Source: Undibacterium parvum (GTDB lineage: Bacteria > Pseudomonadota > Gammaproteobacteria > Burkholderiales > Burkholderiaceae_D). Taken from it: a stretch of DNA of 64,000 bases. The DNA lies in the NCBI RefSeq assembly GCF_003955735.1, contig NZ_CP034464.1:124001-188000 (forward strand). Reading direction: 5' to 3'. The notes beneath the pieces were generated by a model. That model did not search any database. It was not told where the DNA came from and saw only the letters and a program-made list of their open reading frames with translations. Position 1 is the stretch's first letter; every line of letters starts with the position of its first letter. Both the position numbers and the translations under genes were made by a program. Shown one piece after another: positions 1 to 7,284 of this stretch.

Positions 1-582
1 CAAGGGGTAATGCGCAATCTCCTCTAAAGTAATTTGCTTTAACTTCAGCAAAGGATGCTCGGGTGGCACGACGACGACATGCTCCCACTGATAACAAGGC
101 AAGGACACCAAGCCATCAATCCCAGCGATCGCCTCAGTCGCGATCGCAATATCGGCTTGATCGCGCATGACCATTTCGGCAATTTGTTTGGGATTGCCTT
201 GCAACAAAGAGAGCCGCACTTTCGGGTATTTTTGCATAAACGCCTGCACAACTTTAGGCAGGATATAACGCGCCTGAGTGTGCGTCGTAGCGATAGTAAA
301 ACTACCACTATCCTGGGCGGCATACTCTTTGCCTATTCTTTTCAAGCCATCGATTTCTTGCATGATCAATTCAACCGAAACAAGGACCGCCCGACCAGGC
401 TCAGTCAAACCACGAATACGCTTGCCGTGCCGTGCAAAGATATCGACACCAAGCTCCTCTTCGAGCTCGATAATCGCCTTAGAGACACCGGGTTGTGACG
501 TGAATAAGGCCTTGGCAGCTTCGGTCAAGTTGAAATTTTGTCTGACTGCTTCGCGCACAAAGCGCAACTGGTGTAGGTTCAT
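1..582 (-). CDS. cysB: CysB-like LysR-family regulator, N-terminal part
   Basis: This is a LysR-type DNA-binding regulator cut off by the left window edge, so the end of the effector domain is missing. Translation from the ATG at 582 begins MNLHQLRFVREAVRQNFNLT and continues with the helix-turn-helix (EAAKALFTSQPGVSKAI) and ELGVDIFARHGKRI, which match the CysB/Cbl subgroup closely. Family members sense sulfur or nitrogen status (acetylserine, sulfate) and activate cysteine biosynthesis and sulfonate genes. The start of the periplasmic-binding-like effector domain is visible from about residue 90 (SGSFTIATTHTQARY). The CysB assignment rests on the N-terminal signature; which regulon it controls here is not shown by the neighbours. 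Confidence 0.85.
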   Translation of the reverse strand, partial: MNLHQLRFVREAVRQNFNLTEAAKALFTSQPGVSKAIIELEEELGVDIFARHGKRIRGLTEPGRAVLVSVELIMQEIDGLKRIGKEYAAQDSGSFTIATTHTQARYILPKVVQAFMQKYPKVRLSLLQGNPKQIAEMVMRDQADIAIATEAIAGIDGLVSLPCYQWEHVVVVPPEHPLLKLKQITLEEIAHYPL

Positions 583-631
583 TGATTAACTCTTACGGCC
601 GCCGACTAGGCCTATTTGCTGATTGTCTTAT

Positions 632-678
632 GTCATTGAGTGATGACAAGTTTCATTTAATATACTCACGCTAGTATA
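632..678. promoter_or_regulatory. Candidate operator palindromes upstream of the cysB-like gene
   Basis: The 163-bp gap between the cysB-like start and the FAH gene stop holds two inverted repeats. One is GTCAT/ATGAC with a 5-nt centre at 632-646. The other is TATACT/AGTATA with a 6-nt centre at 661-678. Spacing of 50-100 bp before the cysB-like ATG fits regulator binding, perhaps autoregulation, but no consensus was matched with certainty. Confidence 0.3.
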
Positions 679-745
679 TAGAGCCTAGGAAAAGAATTCC
701 ACGCTTACCAGCGCGAGCCTCGTTAAAGTCCGGTTACTCAGCTCG

Positions 746-1735
746 CTATTTTTGATGATATTCCACAACGCTTTGTTCAATCGCACCAAAAATAGACTTG
801 CCATTCTTGTCCAGCATTTCTATACGGATTTTGTCGCCAAATTGCATAAATGCAGTACTCGCTGCACCATCAGCAATCATCTCAAGCGCACGCTTTTCTG
901 CGATACAACTAAAACCTTTACTCGCATCCTTATTCGAAACCGTGCCTGAGCCAATAATAGTGCCAGCACGCGCATTGCGTGTTTTGCATAAATGGGTAAT
1001 TAATTGCGGAAAAGAAAACACCATATCGACGCCGGCATTCGGCTGCCCGACCAGTACCGCATTCCAACTGGAGCGCACAGCTAAATGCACTTTACCGTCC
1101 TTCCACGAGTCACCCAATTCATCAGGCGTAACTGCCACAGGAGAAAAACTGGTGGCCGGTTTAGACTGAAAGAAGCCAAAACCTTTGGCTAATTCAGCGG
1201 GAATCAAATTTCTAAGCGAAACATCATTTACCAGCATCAACAAGCGTATATGTTGCGCCGCATGTTGCACCTTGCAGCCCATGGGCACATCGCCCGTGAT
1301 CACCGCGATCTCACTTTCAAAATCCAAACCCCACTCCTCCGATTGCAACTCGATATCATCGTTAGGTCCAATGAAATCATCACTACCACCTTGGTACATT
1401 AAAGGGTCGTGCCAGAAACTATCTGGCATGTCGGCGTTGCGCGCTTTGCGCACCAGTTCGACATGATTCACGTAGGCAGAACCATCCGCCCATTGATACG
1501 CCCTAGGCAACGGCGCCATACATTTTTGAGTATCAAACTCGAATGCGGCACTTGCCTTGCCGGCATTAAGACGCTCGTACAGTAGCTGCAATTGTGGCGC
1601 GATAAAAGCCCAATCATCCAATGCGCGCTGCATGCTGGCGGCGATGCCATCGGCAATTGCGGCGGTCTTCAGATCACGGGATACGACCAACAATTGACCA
1701 TCGCGCGATCCGTCTTTGAGTGTCGCAAGTTTCAT
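746..1735 (-). CDS. Fumarylacetoacetate hydrolase (FAH) family protein
   Basis: This 329-aa cytoplasmic enzyme belongs to the FAH superfamily, metal-dependent hydrolases or decarboxylases acting on C-C bonds of oxo-acids. The metal-binding acidic cluster is seen in EEWGLDFESEIAVITGDVP, and the C-terminal GSGTVSNKDASKGFSCIAEK is typical. The ATG at 1735 (MKLATLKDGSRDGQLLVVS) was chosen over an upstream in-frame start: the shorter form opens with the usual N-terminal strand of the family, has a purine-rich GAAAGAAA upstream, and leaves the palindromic repeat at 1817-1873 outside the gene. The exact substrate cannot be read; fumarylacetoacetate, acylpyruvate and 2-oxo-heptenedioate are all possible. 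No aromatic catabolic genes are nearby. Confidence 0.85.
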   Translation of the reverse strand: MKLATLKDGSRDGQLLVVSRDLKTAAIADGIAASMQRALDDWAFIAPQLQLLYERLNAGKASAAFEFDTQKCMAPLPRAYQWADGSAYVNHVELVRKARNADMPDSFWHDPLMYQGGSDDFIGPNDDIELQSEEWGLDFESEIAVITGDVPMGCKVQHAAQHIRLLMLVNDVSLRNLIPAELAKGFGFFQSKPATSFSPVAVTPDELGDSWKDGKVHLAVRSSWNAVLVGQPNAGVDMVFSFPQLITHLCKTRNARAGTIIGSGTVSNKDASKGFSCIAEKRALEMIADGAASTAFMQFGDKIRIEMLDKNGKSIFGAIEQSVVEYHQK

Positions 1736-1816
1736 AGTGTATTTCTTTCGTGTATGCACCCTACTATGAAGATGCCTGGTTAAATCGATCAAAAAATTCC
1801 GAGCATAGGCTGGAGA

Positions 1817-1873
1817 CGCATATTCCATGCGGCCTGGCGAGGCACATGGCTGGACAGCCGCATGGAATATGCG
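1817..1873. repeat. Palindromic repeat family, copy A
   Basis: A perfect 17-bp inverted repeat (arms 1817-1833 and 1857-1873, left arm CGCATATTCCATGCGGC) surrounds a 23-nt centre. The right flank, GCGGCCCATGCCTTAAAAATTTT, resembles the right flank of copy C near 23.4 kb, so the conserved unit is about 90-100 bp. It lies in the leader region of the FAH gene. Confidence 0.85.
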
Positions 1874-1903
1874 CAAGCGGCCCATGCCTTAAAAATTTTA
1901 AAT

Positions 1904-1943
1904 AAAAAAAGCGCACACCTTTTCGAGAGGTGCCGCTTTTTTA
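1904..1943 (-). terminator. Rho-independent terminator of the chemoreceptor gene
   Basis: AAAAAAGCG and CGCTTTTTT arms with an inner CACCT/AGGTG stem form a hairpin flanked by A and T runs. It sits 58 bp past the stop of the leftward chemoreceptor gene, with the U-tract in the right orientation for it. Confidence 0.8.
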
Positions 1944-2000
1944 TATATTGCATCTTAAATCAGCGCTGCCTCATGCTTGGCAACTAGCGCTAGATTGATA

Positions 2001-3872
2001 TCACTCTTCCTCGTAGGATAAAACTGGTTCATTGGCGCGCTTAGCCGCTGCTGCCGGTCTCACCCTAGGCCCGCTCTGCGCCTCAACCCTGAAAGCAGAC
2101 ATGGCTGTTTTCAACAAATTCACCTGCTCTTCCAAAGAGCCAGCCGCCGCCGCGGCCTCTTCGACCAAGGCAGAATTTTGCTGGGTCGCTTCATCCATAT
2201 GCGCCAAAGCCAAATTCACTTGTTGAATACCATCGCTTTGCTCAGCAGAAGCATTGGTAATTTCATTGATAATTTCAGCCACCTGCTTGACCGCCTGCAC
2301 AATACTAGACATCGATTCACCGGCCTTATCCACCAAGGCCGAGCCCTCGCTGACCTTGCTGACTGAATCCTCAATCAGCGTTTTAATTTCTTGCGCCGCA
2401 GCAGCACTACGTTGCGCCAAGGTGCGCACTTCACTGGCAACCACAGCAAAACCACGGCCCTGCTCGCCAGCCCTAGCCGCCTCTACCGCGGCATTCAAGG
2501 CCAAAATATTAGTCTGAAAAGCGATCCCCTCAATCACGCTAATAATATCGACTATTTTTCGAGAGCTATCCGTAATTCCCTGCATGGTGTCGACGACGCG
2601 CCCGACGACTTCGCCCCCTTGGGTTGCCACACCGGAGGCATTCAAGGCCATCTTATTGGCTTGCCGGGCATTGTCCGCATTGTTTTTTACCGCAGCGGTT
2701 AATTCTTCCATACTGGCCGAGGTTTCTTCCAATGAAGAAGCCTGCTGCTCGGTACGTCCAGATAAATCCATATTTCCGGTCGCGATTTCGGAAGAACCAA
2801 TTGCGATAGAGTCGGTTGCCCTACGAACATCAACCACCATCACGCGCAATTGTTCGAGAAATTTATTAAAGGCATGTGCCGTTTGCGCCACCTCATCTTG
2901 ACCATCTATTTCGATTTGCCGACTCAGGTCTCCGCCACCCTCAGCAATTTCGGACATGGCATCGCGCACGCGCCGCAAGCCACTCAGCATATGCCCAACC
3001 AACCAAGTCGACAAAGGCAGCAACACCGCCAGCATCGCGATTAACACGATGATAGACATGATGAGTAATTGATCGAGTGCCTCCAAGGCTTTTTTCTTAT
3101 CAATCACCAAGGCCAAATAAATTTCAGAACCCGTTATTTTTTGCAGCAATAAAAAATGCGGCTTGCCACCGACATCGGTGACGACAGGATCTTTTAGCTC
3201 GGTGAGCTTAGTCAAATTCTCCAAGGCCAGCTCGCTGGAAATTTCCTTGGCCGGTTTTAATACTTTCGATGCATCTGAATGCGCCAGCACCTGGCCAGTT
3301 TTATCCAGCAGAAAGGCGTAACCGCCACCAGCGAGTTTAATGTTTAGAATTTGCTCAGCAATTTTAGTCAGAAAAACGTCGGCACCAACCACACCACCCT
3401 CACCGCCCTTTACCGGAGCCGCAAAAGAAATCATCAAGCCTGGAGGCGCAACCCCCATATAAGGCAAAGTTACGATAGGCTTTTTTGCTTCCAGCGCGCC
3501 CTTATACCAAGGCCTCACTGTAGGATCATAACCGGCCGGAGGTGGGTCGGATGGAATATTGGTGAAGGCTTTATCAGGCTGCCCTTGATAGACACTAAGA
3601 AAATTTCCGCCTGCGCGTATCATGGTCAAACTGGTAGTTAAGTCAGCGCCGTTGCCTAAGCCCTGCGCCAAACTTTCCATGATGGCAAGATTGCCTTGTA
3701 TCCAATTACTGAACATCGCGTTATAACCGGCCGCGACGCCCCGCATTTCATTGTTCAGGTCGCTCTCTATCTGCGACTTCATCTTTGCATAACTACCAAC
3801 AGTCAAAAGCACAGTGCAAACGGTCACCAACAGAGCGATTACTGCGATCAGTCTGGTTTTCAACGAATTCAT
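2001..3872 (-). CDS. Methyl-accepting chemotaxis protein with dCache sensor
   Basis: A 623-aa inner-membrane chemoreceptor. The order is TM1 (about 8-28), a periplasmic dCache_1-type ligand domain (about 35-270, with the conserved [11 protein letters not shown]), TM2 (about 270-295), HAMP, then a long cytoplasmic four-helix bundle. The highly conserved tip, [20 protein letters not shown], lies near residue 465 and contacts CheA/CheW. Methylation-region glutamates are present ([17 protein letters not shown]). The C-terminus ends SYEEE and lacks the aromatic xWxxF tether for CheR, unlike the second receptor of this window. The AAGGAG ribosome site 6 nt before the ATG supports the start. The ligand is unknown; dCache receptors mostly bind amino acids, organic acids or amines. 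It is a single-gene unit with its own terminator. Confidence 0.93.
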   Translation of the reverse strand: MNSLKTRLIAVIALLVTVCTVLLTVGSYAKMKSQIESDLNNEMRGVAAGYNAMFSNWIQGNLAIMESLAQGLGNGADLTTSLTMIRAGGNFLSVYQGQPDKAFTNIPSDPPPAGYDPTVRPWYKGALEAKKPIVTLPYMGVAPPGLMISFAAPVKGGEGGVVGADVFLTKIAEQILNIKLAGGGYAFLLDKTGQVLAHSDASKVLKPAKEISSELALENLTKLTELKDPVVTDVGGKPHFLLLQKITGSEIYLALVIDKKKALEALDQLLIMSIIVLIAMLAVLLPLSTWLVGHMLSGLRRVRDAMSEIAEGGGDLSRQIEIDGQDEVAQTAHAFNKFLEQLRVMVVDVRRATDSIAIGSSEIATGNMDLSGRTEQQASSLEETSASMEELTAAVKNNADNARQANKMALNASGVATQGGEVVGRVVDTMQGITDSSRKIVDIISVIEGIAFQTNILALNAAVEAARAGEQGRGFAVVASEVRTLAQRSAAAAQEIKTLIEDSVSKVSEGSALVDKAGESMSSIVQAVKQVAEIINEITNASAEQSDGIQQVNLALAHMDEATQQNSALVEEAAAAAGSLEEQVNLLKTAMSAFRVEAQSGPRVRPAAAAKRANEPVLSYEEE

Positions 3873-3946
3873 GACGACTCCTTCAAACGGAAATGATGGA
3901 TAAGTAATCGAAAAGAAAAGGAATTAGAACAAGAAAGTCAATCTTA

Positions 3947-4114
3947 CTACCGTTTAACACTTGCGTCAGAAATAGATATGCGCACCAAAACAACAAGCAA
4001 AACCATCGAATTAACAACGACGATAGGCCTGCCATCTGATCCGCTCTTAGCTATGACAAACATGATGACTAAGGCAACGAGCGGCAAAATTGCCGCCCAC
4101 GCAACGAAACCCAC
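3947..4114 (-). CDS. Possible small two-helix membrane protein after the DUF1854 gene
   Basis: A 55-aa frame with a GTG start begins 13 nt after the DUF1854 stop. It encodes two hydrophobic stretches: VGFVAWAAILPLVALVIMFV at residues 1-20, and IVVVNSMVLLVVLV near residues 31-44, with a short polar loop KSGSDGR between them and a basic tail. An open frame also extends upstream inside the DUF1854 gene, so the start is uncertain. No strong ribosome site is seen. It could be a real last member of the transporter arm of the cyanophycin locus, or chance hydrophobic coding. Confidence 0.3.
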   Translation of the reverse strand: MGFVAWAAILPLVALVIMFVIAKSGSDGRPIVVVNSMVLLVVLVRISISDASVKR

Positions 4115-4127
4115 AGAAAAAATGTGC

Positions 4128-4595
4128 CTACAAAAACCGATCGAGGATTTTACGACTATGCCTATCGATCGCATGCATATCACGAATTAAAAATTGTATG
4201 CCATGGTTATCAGAAATGAGTATAGACGCAAGTCCCAAGCGACGAATATCCTCGTCACCTTTCAAAATGAAAGCAGTACTCCCCCTATCCGTTTTAACAT
4301 GCCAGGTGCAGGGAGTAGCGTAACTGCTAATGCTTTCAATTTTCTGTATCACTGGCATAAACTCACGCCCCGCCAATTCAGCATCCACCAAGGCACGAAT
4401 CGCCTCGGGCAAATCGCTCAAGCGGTCTATCCAAGCCACTTCTTGCCCATCTTCCAGCACCAGGGAGATGCCTTCATCCGGTGACTGAATCGGAAACGCG
4501 CGTACCGGGCTCACATTCTCGTGCACCGTGCCGTCACTGCTAATTAACACTAAGTGCTCAAACGAATTTCGCGTCAGCTGAAAATCACTGGTCAT
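4128..4595 (-). CDS. Cyanophycin-locus DUF1854 family protein
   Basis: A 155-aa protein of the DUF1854 family with no signal peptide or membrane segment. Visible features are VRAFPIQSPDEGISLVLEDG near residues 31-50 and a C-terminal LISDNHGIQFLIRDMHAIDRHSRKILDRFL region rich in basic residues. The ATG lies 1 bp after the stop of the ABC exporter gene, and its GGAGGA ribosome site is inside that gene, so the two are probably translated together. DUF1854 proteins are repeatedly found with cyanophycin synthetase genes and this ABC exporter in Burkholderiales; the biochemical role is unknown. Since it is soluble, it may be a regulatory or adaptor subunit of the exporter (inference). Confidence 0.85.
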   Translation of the reverse strand: MTSDFQLTRNSFEHLVLISSDGTVHENVSPVRAFPIQSPDEGISLVLEDGQEVAWIDRLSDLPEAIRALVDAELAGREFMPVIQKIESISSYATPCTWHVKTDRGSTAFILKGDEDIRRLGLASILISDNHGIQFLIRDMHAIDRHSRKILDRFL

Positions 4596-4596
4596 T

Positions 4597-6852
4597 TTAT
4601 TCTCCTCCTACATTCGCATTGCGGGCCTGCGCCTCGTACAGACGGAAATACGCCGATTCACGCGCCATCAATTCATCATGACTGCCGACTTCAACCACCT
4701 GCCCTCGATCTAGCACAACGAGGCGATCCGCCTTATGCAAGGTCGATAATCTGTGAGCAATTGCGATCGTGGTGCGTCCCTTGACCAGATTATCCAAGGC
4801 TTTCTGGATCTCTTTTTCGGTCTCAGAATCGACTGAAGAAGTAGCCTCATCCATAATTAAGATACGCGGATCGATCAACAAGGCACGCGCGATCGAAATC
4901 CTTTGACGTTCGCCGCCAGACAAGCCCTGACCACGCTCTCCCACCATAGAGTCATAACCTTGCGGTAGCCGCAAAATAAATTCATGCGCATGCGCCGCTC
5001 TTGCCGAGGCAATGATTTCTTCACGGCTGGCATGCGGCTTACCATAGGCAATATTTTCGGCGATGGTGCCGAAAAACAAAAATGGTTCCTGTAAAACCAG
5101 TCCTATATTGCTACGATAATCGGCCACAGGGAAGGAGCGTATATCCACACCATCAAGCAAAATAGCACCTTCACTGACATCATAGAAACGGCAAATCAGA
5201 TTCACCAAAGTGCTCTTCCCTGAGCCACTATGTCCTACCAAACCGATAAATTCTCCGGGTTGAATACTCAGATTAATACCGCGATTGACCGAGCGATTGC
5301 CATATCGAAATCCTACTTCACGTAATTCGATATTGCCTTTCACTTCGGCGACTTTTACCGGTTGAGTTGGTTCGGGCACACTAGAAACGTGATCCAGAAT
5401 ATCGAAGATGCGTTTGGCTGCCGAGGCCGATTTTTGAGTTACCGAAACGATACGACTCATGGAATCGATACGACCATAAAAATTACCAATAAACGCAACC
5501 GCCGCCACCAATGAACCCACCGTGATTTCATCATGTGACACCTGCCAGATACCAAAGGCCCACACCACTAAAATACCCAGATCAGTCAAAAACGACACGG
5601 TTGGCGAGAATAAGGACCAGACTTTATTCAGCTTATCGTTAGCGGCCAGATTATGTTTATTAGCTTCGCGGAAGCGCGTCGCCTCGCGATTTTCCTGGGC
5701 AAAGGCCTTAACCACTCGAATACCTGGAATGGTATCGGCCAAGACATTGGTCACTTCACCCCACACCCTATCGATTTTTTCAAAACCAGTGCGCAATTTA
5801 TCGCGCACCATATGTATCATCCAAGCAATTATTGGCAAGGGCAGTAGCGTCACTAGAGCGAGCTTAGTGTTAATTTGCATCAGAGCGACTACCGTCATCA
5901 AGAACATCAATACATCAGTCGCGAAATCAAGCAAATGCAAAGATAAGTACACGCATATCCTATCGCTCTCGCTACCGACACGCGACATCAAGTCGCCGGT
6001 ACGCTTACCGCCAAAATACTCTAAGGATAATTTCATAAGATGTTGATAGGTGGTGGTACGTAAATCCGCACCTATACGCTCAGACACCAGCGCCAATATA
6101 TAAGTCTTACCCCAGCTCAGCAACCAGGCAATGACGGCTGACCCAAATAAGCCGCCGATATACAAACTCACTAAATTCGGATCAACATGCTGCCCGTTCT
6201 GATAAGGAATCAGCACCTCATCCGTCAATGGCTTGGTGAGGTAGCGCGGTATCATGTGAGCCGCCGTGCCAAGCAACATCAAACTAAAACCTAGCAGCAA
6301 CTGCCAACGGTAAGGCTGAGCAAAACGCCATAACCGAAACAAAGTCCAAGTCGACGGTGGGGTGTAAATAACTTTGGTACACACCGGACATTCTTCCTGC
6401 TCAGGCTCCAAAATTGCCTTGCAACTAGGGCAGACATTTTGCTCCGTATGCACCACGGGCAAACCGCTGACATGACTTTCACACTGTTCTTTGAATTGAT
6501 CGATCAGGCGAATCGCCAATAAATTCTGGCCTAAAGTAAAGCGCCAACTAGCCAAACGGCCTTGTGCATTCAATAACTCCAAATGGCCTACACCGGCGTG
6601 ATCATGATGTTTCAGTTGTAGGTCCTGCGCGAATGGCCAGTCCTGCCATCCGGCATCGCCATGTGTCTTGGCCAGCAAACGTTTTTCAGTTACGACAATA
6701 AGACCTTTGACAAAATGAAGTCGCTGATCCAAGTCAACCTCGACTGAGCATAAAACGTTCTCATCAGCAGACAATTGTTTTTTGACGTCGTCCCGCCATA
6801 TTTCGGGGAGCGACACAAATGAGTTATTCGCACTTAATTGTTTAGTTGTCAT
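4597..6852 (-). CDS. Cyanophycin-locus ABC exporter with PH-like and zinc-ribbon head
   Basis: A 751-aa fused exporter half-transporter. Residues 1-130 form a soluble head whose VTEKRLLAKTHG, WQDWPFAQDL pattern resembles bacterial PH-like domains. Residues about 140-158 contain a zinc ribbon (CPSCK ... CPVC). A six-helix ABC transmembrane domain follows (about 180-480). The nucleotide-binding domain has Walker A GHSGSGKST near 542, signature LSGGERQ near 645 and Walker B ILIMDEATSS near 665, all intact, so it should be ATP-driven. The family is found beside cphA genes in betaproteobacteria; the substrate is not known. It diverges from cphA' across a 432-bp gap and leads a tight operon with the DUF1854 gene. 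Confidence 0.92.
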   Translation of the reverse strand: MTTKQLSANNSFVSLPEIWRDDVKKQLSADENVLCSVEVDLDQRLHFVKGLIVVTEKRLLAKTHGDAGWQDWPFAQDLQLKHHDHAGVGHLELLNAQGRLASWRFTLGQNLLAIRLIDQFKEQCESHVSGLPVVHTEQNVCPSCKAILEPEQEECPVCTKVIYTPPSTWTLFRLWRFAQPYRWQLLLGFSLMLLGTAAHMIPRYLTKPLTDEVLIPYQNGQHVDPNLVSLYIGGLFGSAVIAWLLSWGKTYILALVSERIGADLRTTTYQHLMKLSLEYFGGKRTGDLMSRVGSESDRICVYLSLHLLDFATDVLMFLMTVVALMQINTKLALVTLLPLPIIAWMIHMVRDKLRTGFEKIDRVWGEVTNVLADTIPGIRVVKAFAQENREATRFREANKHNLAANDKLNKVWSLFSPTVSFLTDLGILVVWAFGIWQVSHDEITVGSLVAAVAFIGNFYGRIDSMSRIVSVTQKSASAAKRIFDILDHVSSVPEPTQPVKVAEVKGNIELREVGFRYGNRSVNRGINLSIQPGEFIGLVGHSGSGKSTLVNLICRFYDVSEGAILLDGVDIRSFPVADYRSNIGLVLQEPFLFFGTIAENIAYGKPHASREEIIASARAAHAHEFILRLPQGYDSMVGERGQGLSGGERQRISIARALLIDPRILIMDEATSSVDSETEKEIQKALDNLVKGRTTIAIAHRLSTLHKADRLVVLDRGQVVEVGSHDELMARESAYFRLYEAQARNANVGGE

Positions 6853-7284
6853 TGTAAAACGAACTCCAGTTCATCCCCTTGCCCAATCACAGGCAAGGTC
6901 TAGAAATAAGGTAAATGAAAGACATATTTAATAATTCAAATTACTCAAGTTAAAAACTTCAGTAAATCAATGCACCAAGGCATCGTAGTGTGTCACGAGA
7001 GTAGAAATTTACGGTATTCTATCGAAAGAAAAAAATCAGATCAAAATCTGCACGTAGGGAAGCGATGTTTTTTTCAAGCAAACGTGAGTATACCAGCAAG
7101 AGTTAAGGGTCTATTCTTAATTTTGCCTAGAGATCAACTGGGGATCTATTTGAGATATTGACACCTACATTGCCAAGAAAACAGCAATGCGATCACAAAT
7201 AGTATTAAGAAATAATTATTCAACGCTTCTAAAAGATTGAACGGGTTTCGCATTAACGACACCCTGACATGAAAAACTAAATAC
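6853..7284. promoter_or_regulatory. Divergent intergenic region of the cyanophycin locus
   Basis: This 432-bp AT-rich gap must hold the promoters of both arms. On the transporter side a hairpin (CCTTGCC at 6877-6883 paired with GGCAAGG at 6892-6898) and a GAACT/AGTTC palindrome at 6861-6872 that encloses the GGAG ribosome site lie in the leader. Toward cphA' a TTGACA occurs at 7158-7163, without a convincing -10 at the usual distance. No gene is supported inside the gap. Confidence 0.45.

Noticed and set aside
45..498. Open frames on both strands inside the first 600 bp
   Set aside because: They overlap the CysB-like gene, whose protein is clearly recognisable in another frame; the alternatives have no meaningful sequence.
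6970..7161. A 63-codon frame in the cyanophycin divergent gap
   Set aside because: Composition is unlike a protein, there is no ribosome site, and it occupies a region needed for two promoters.
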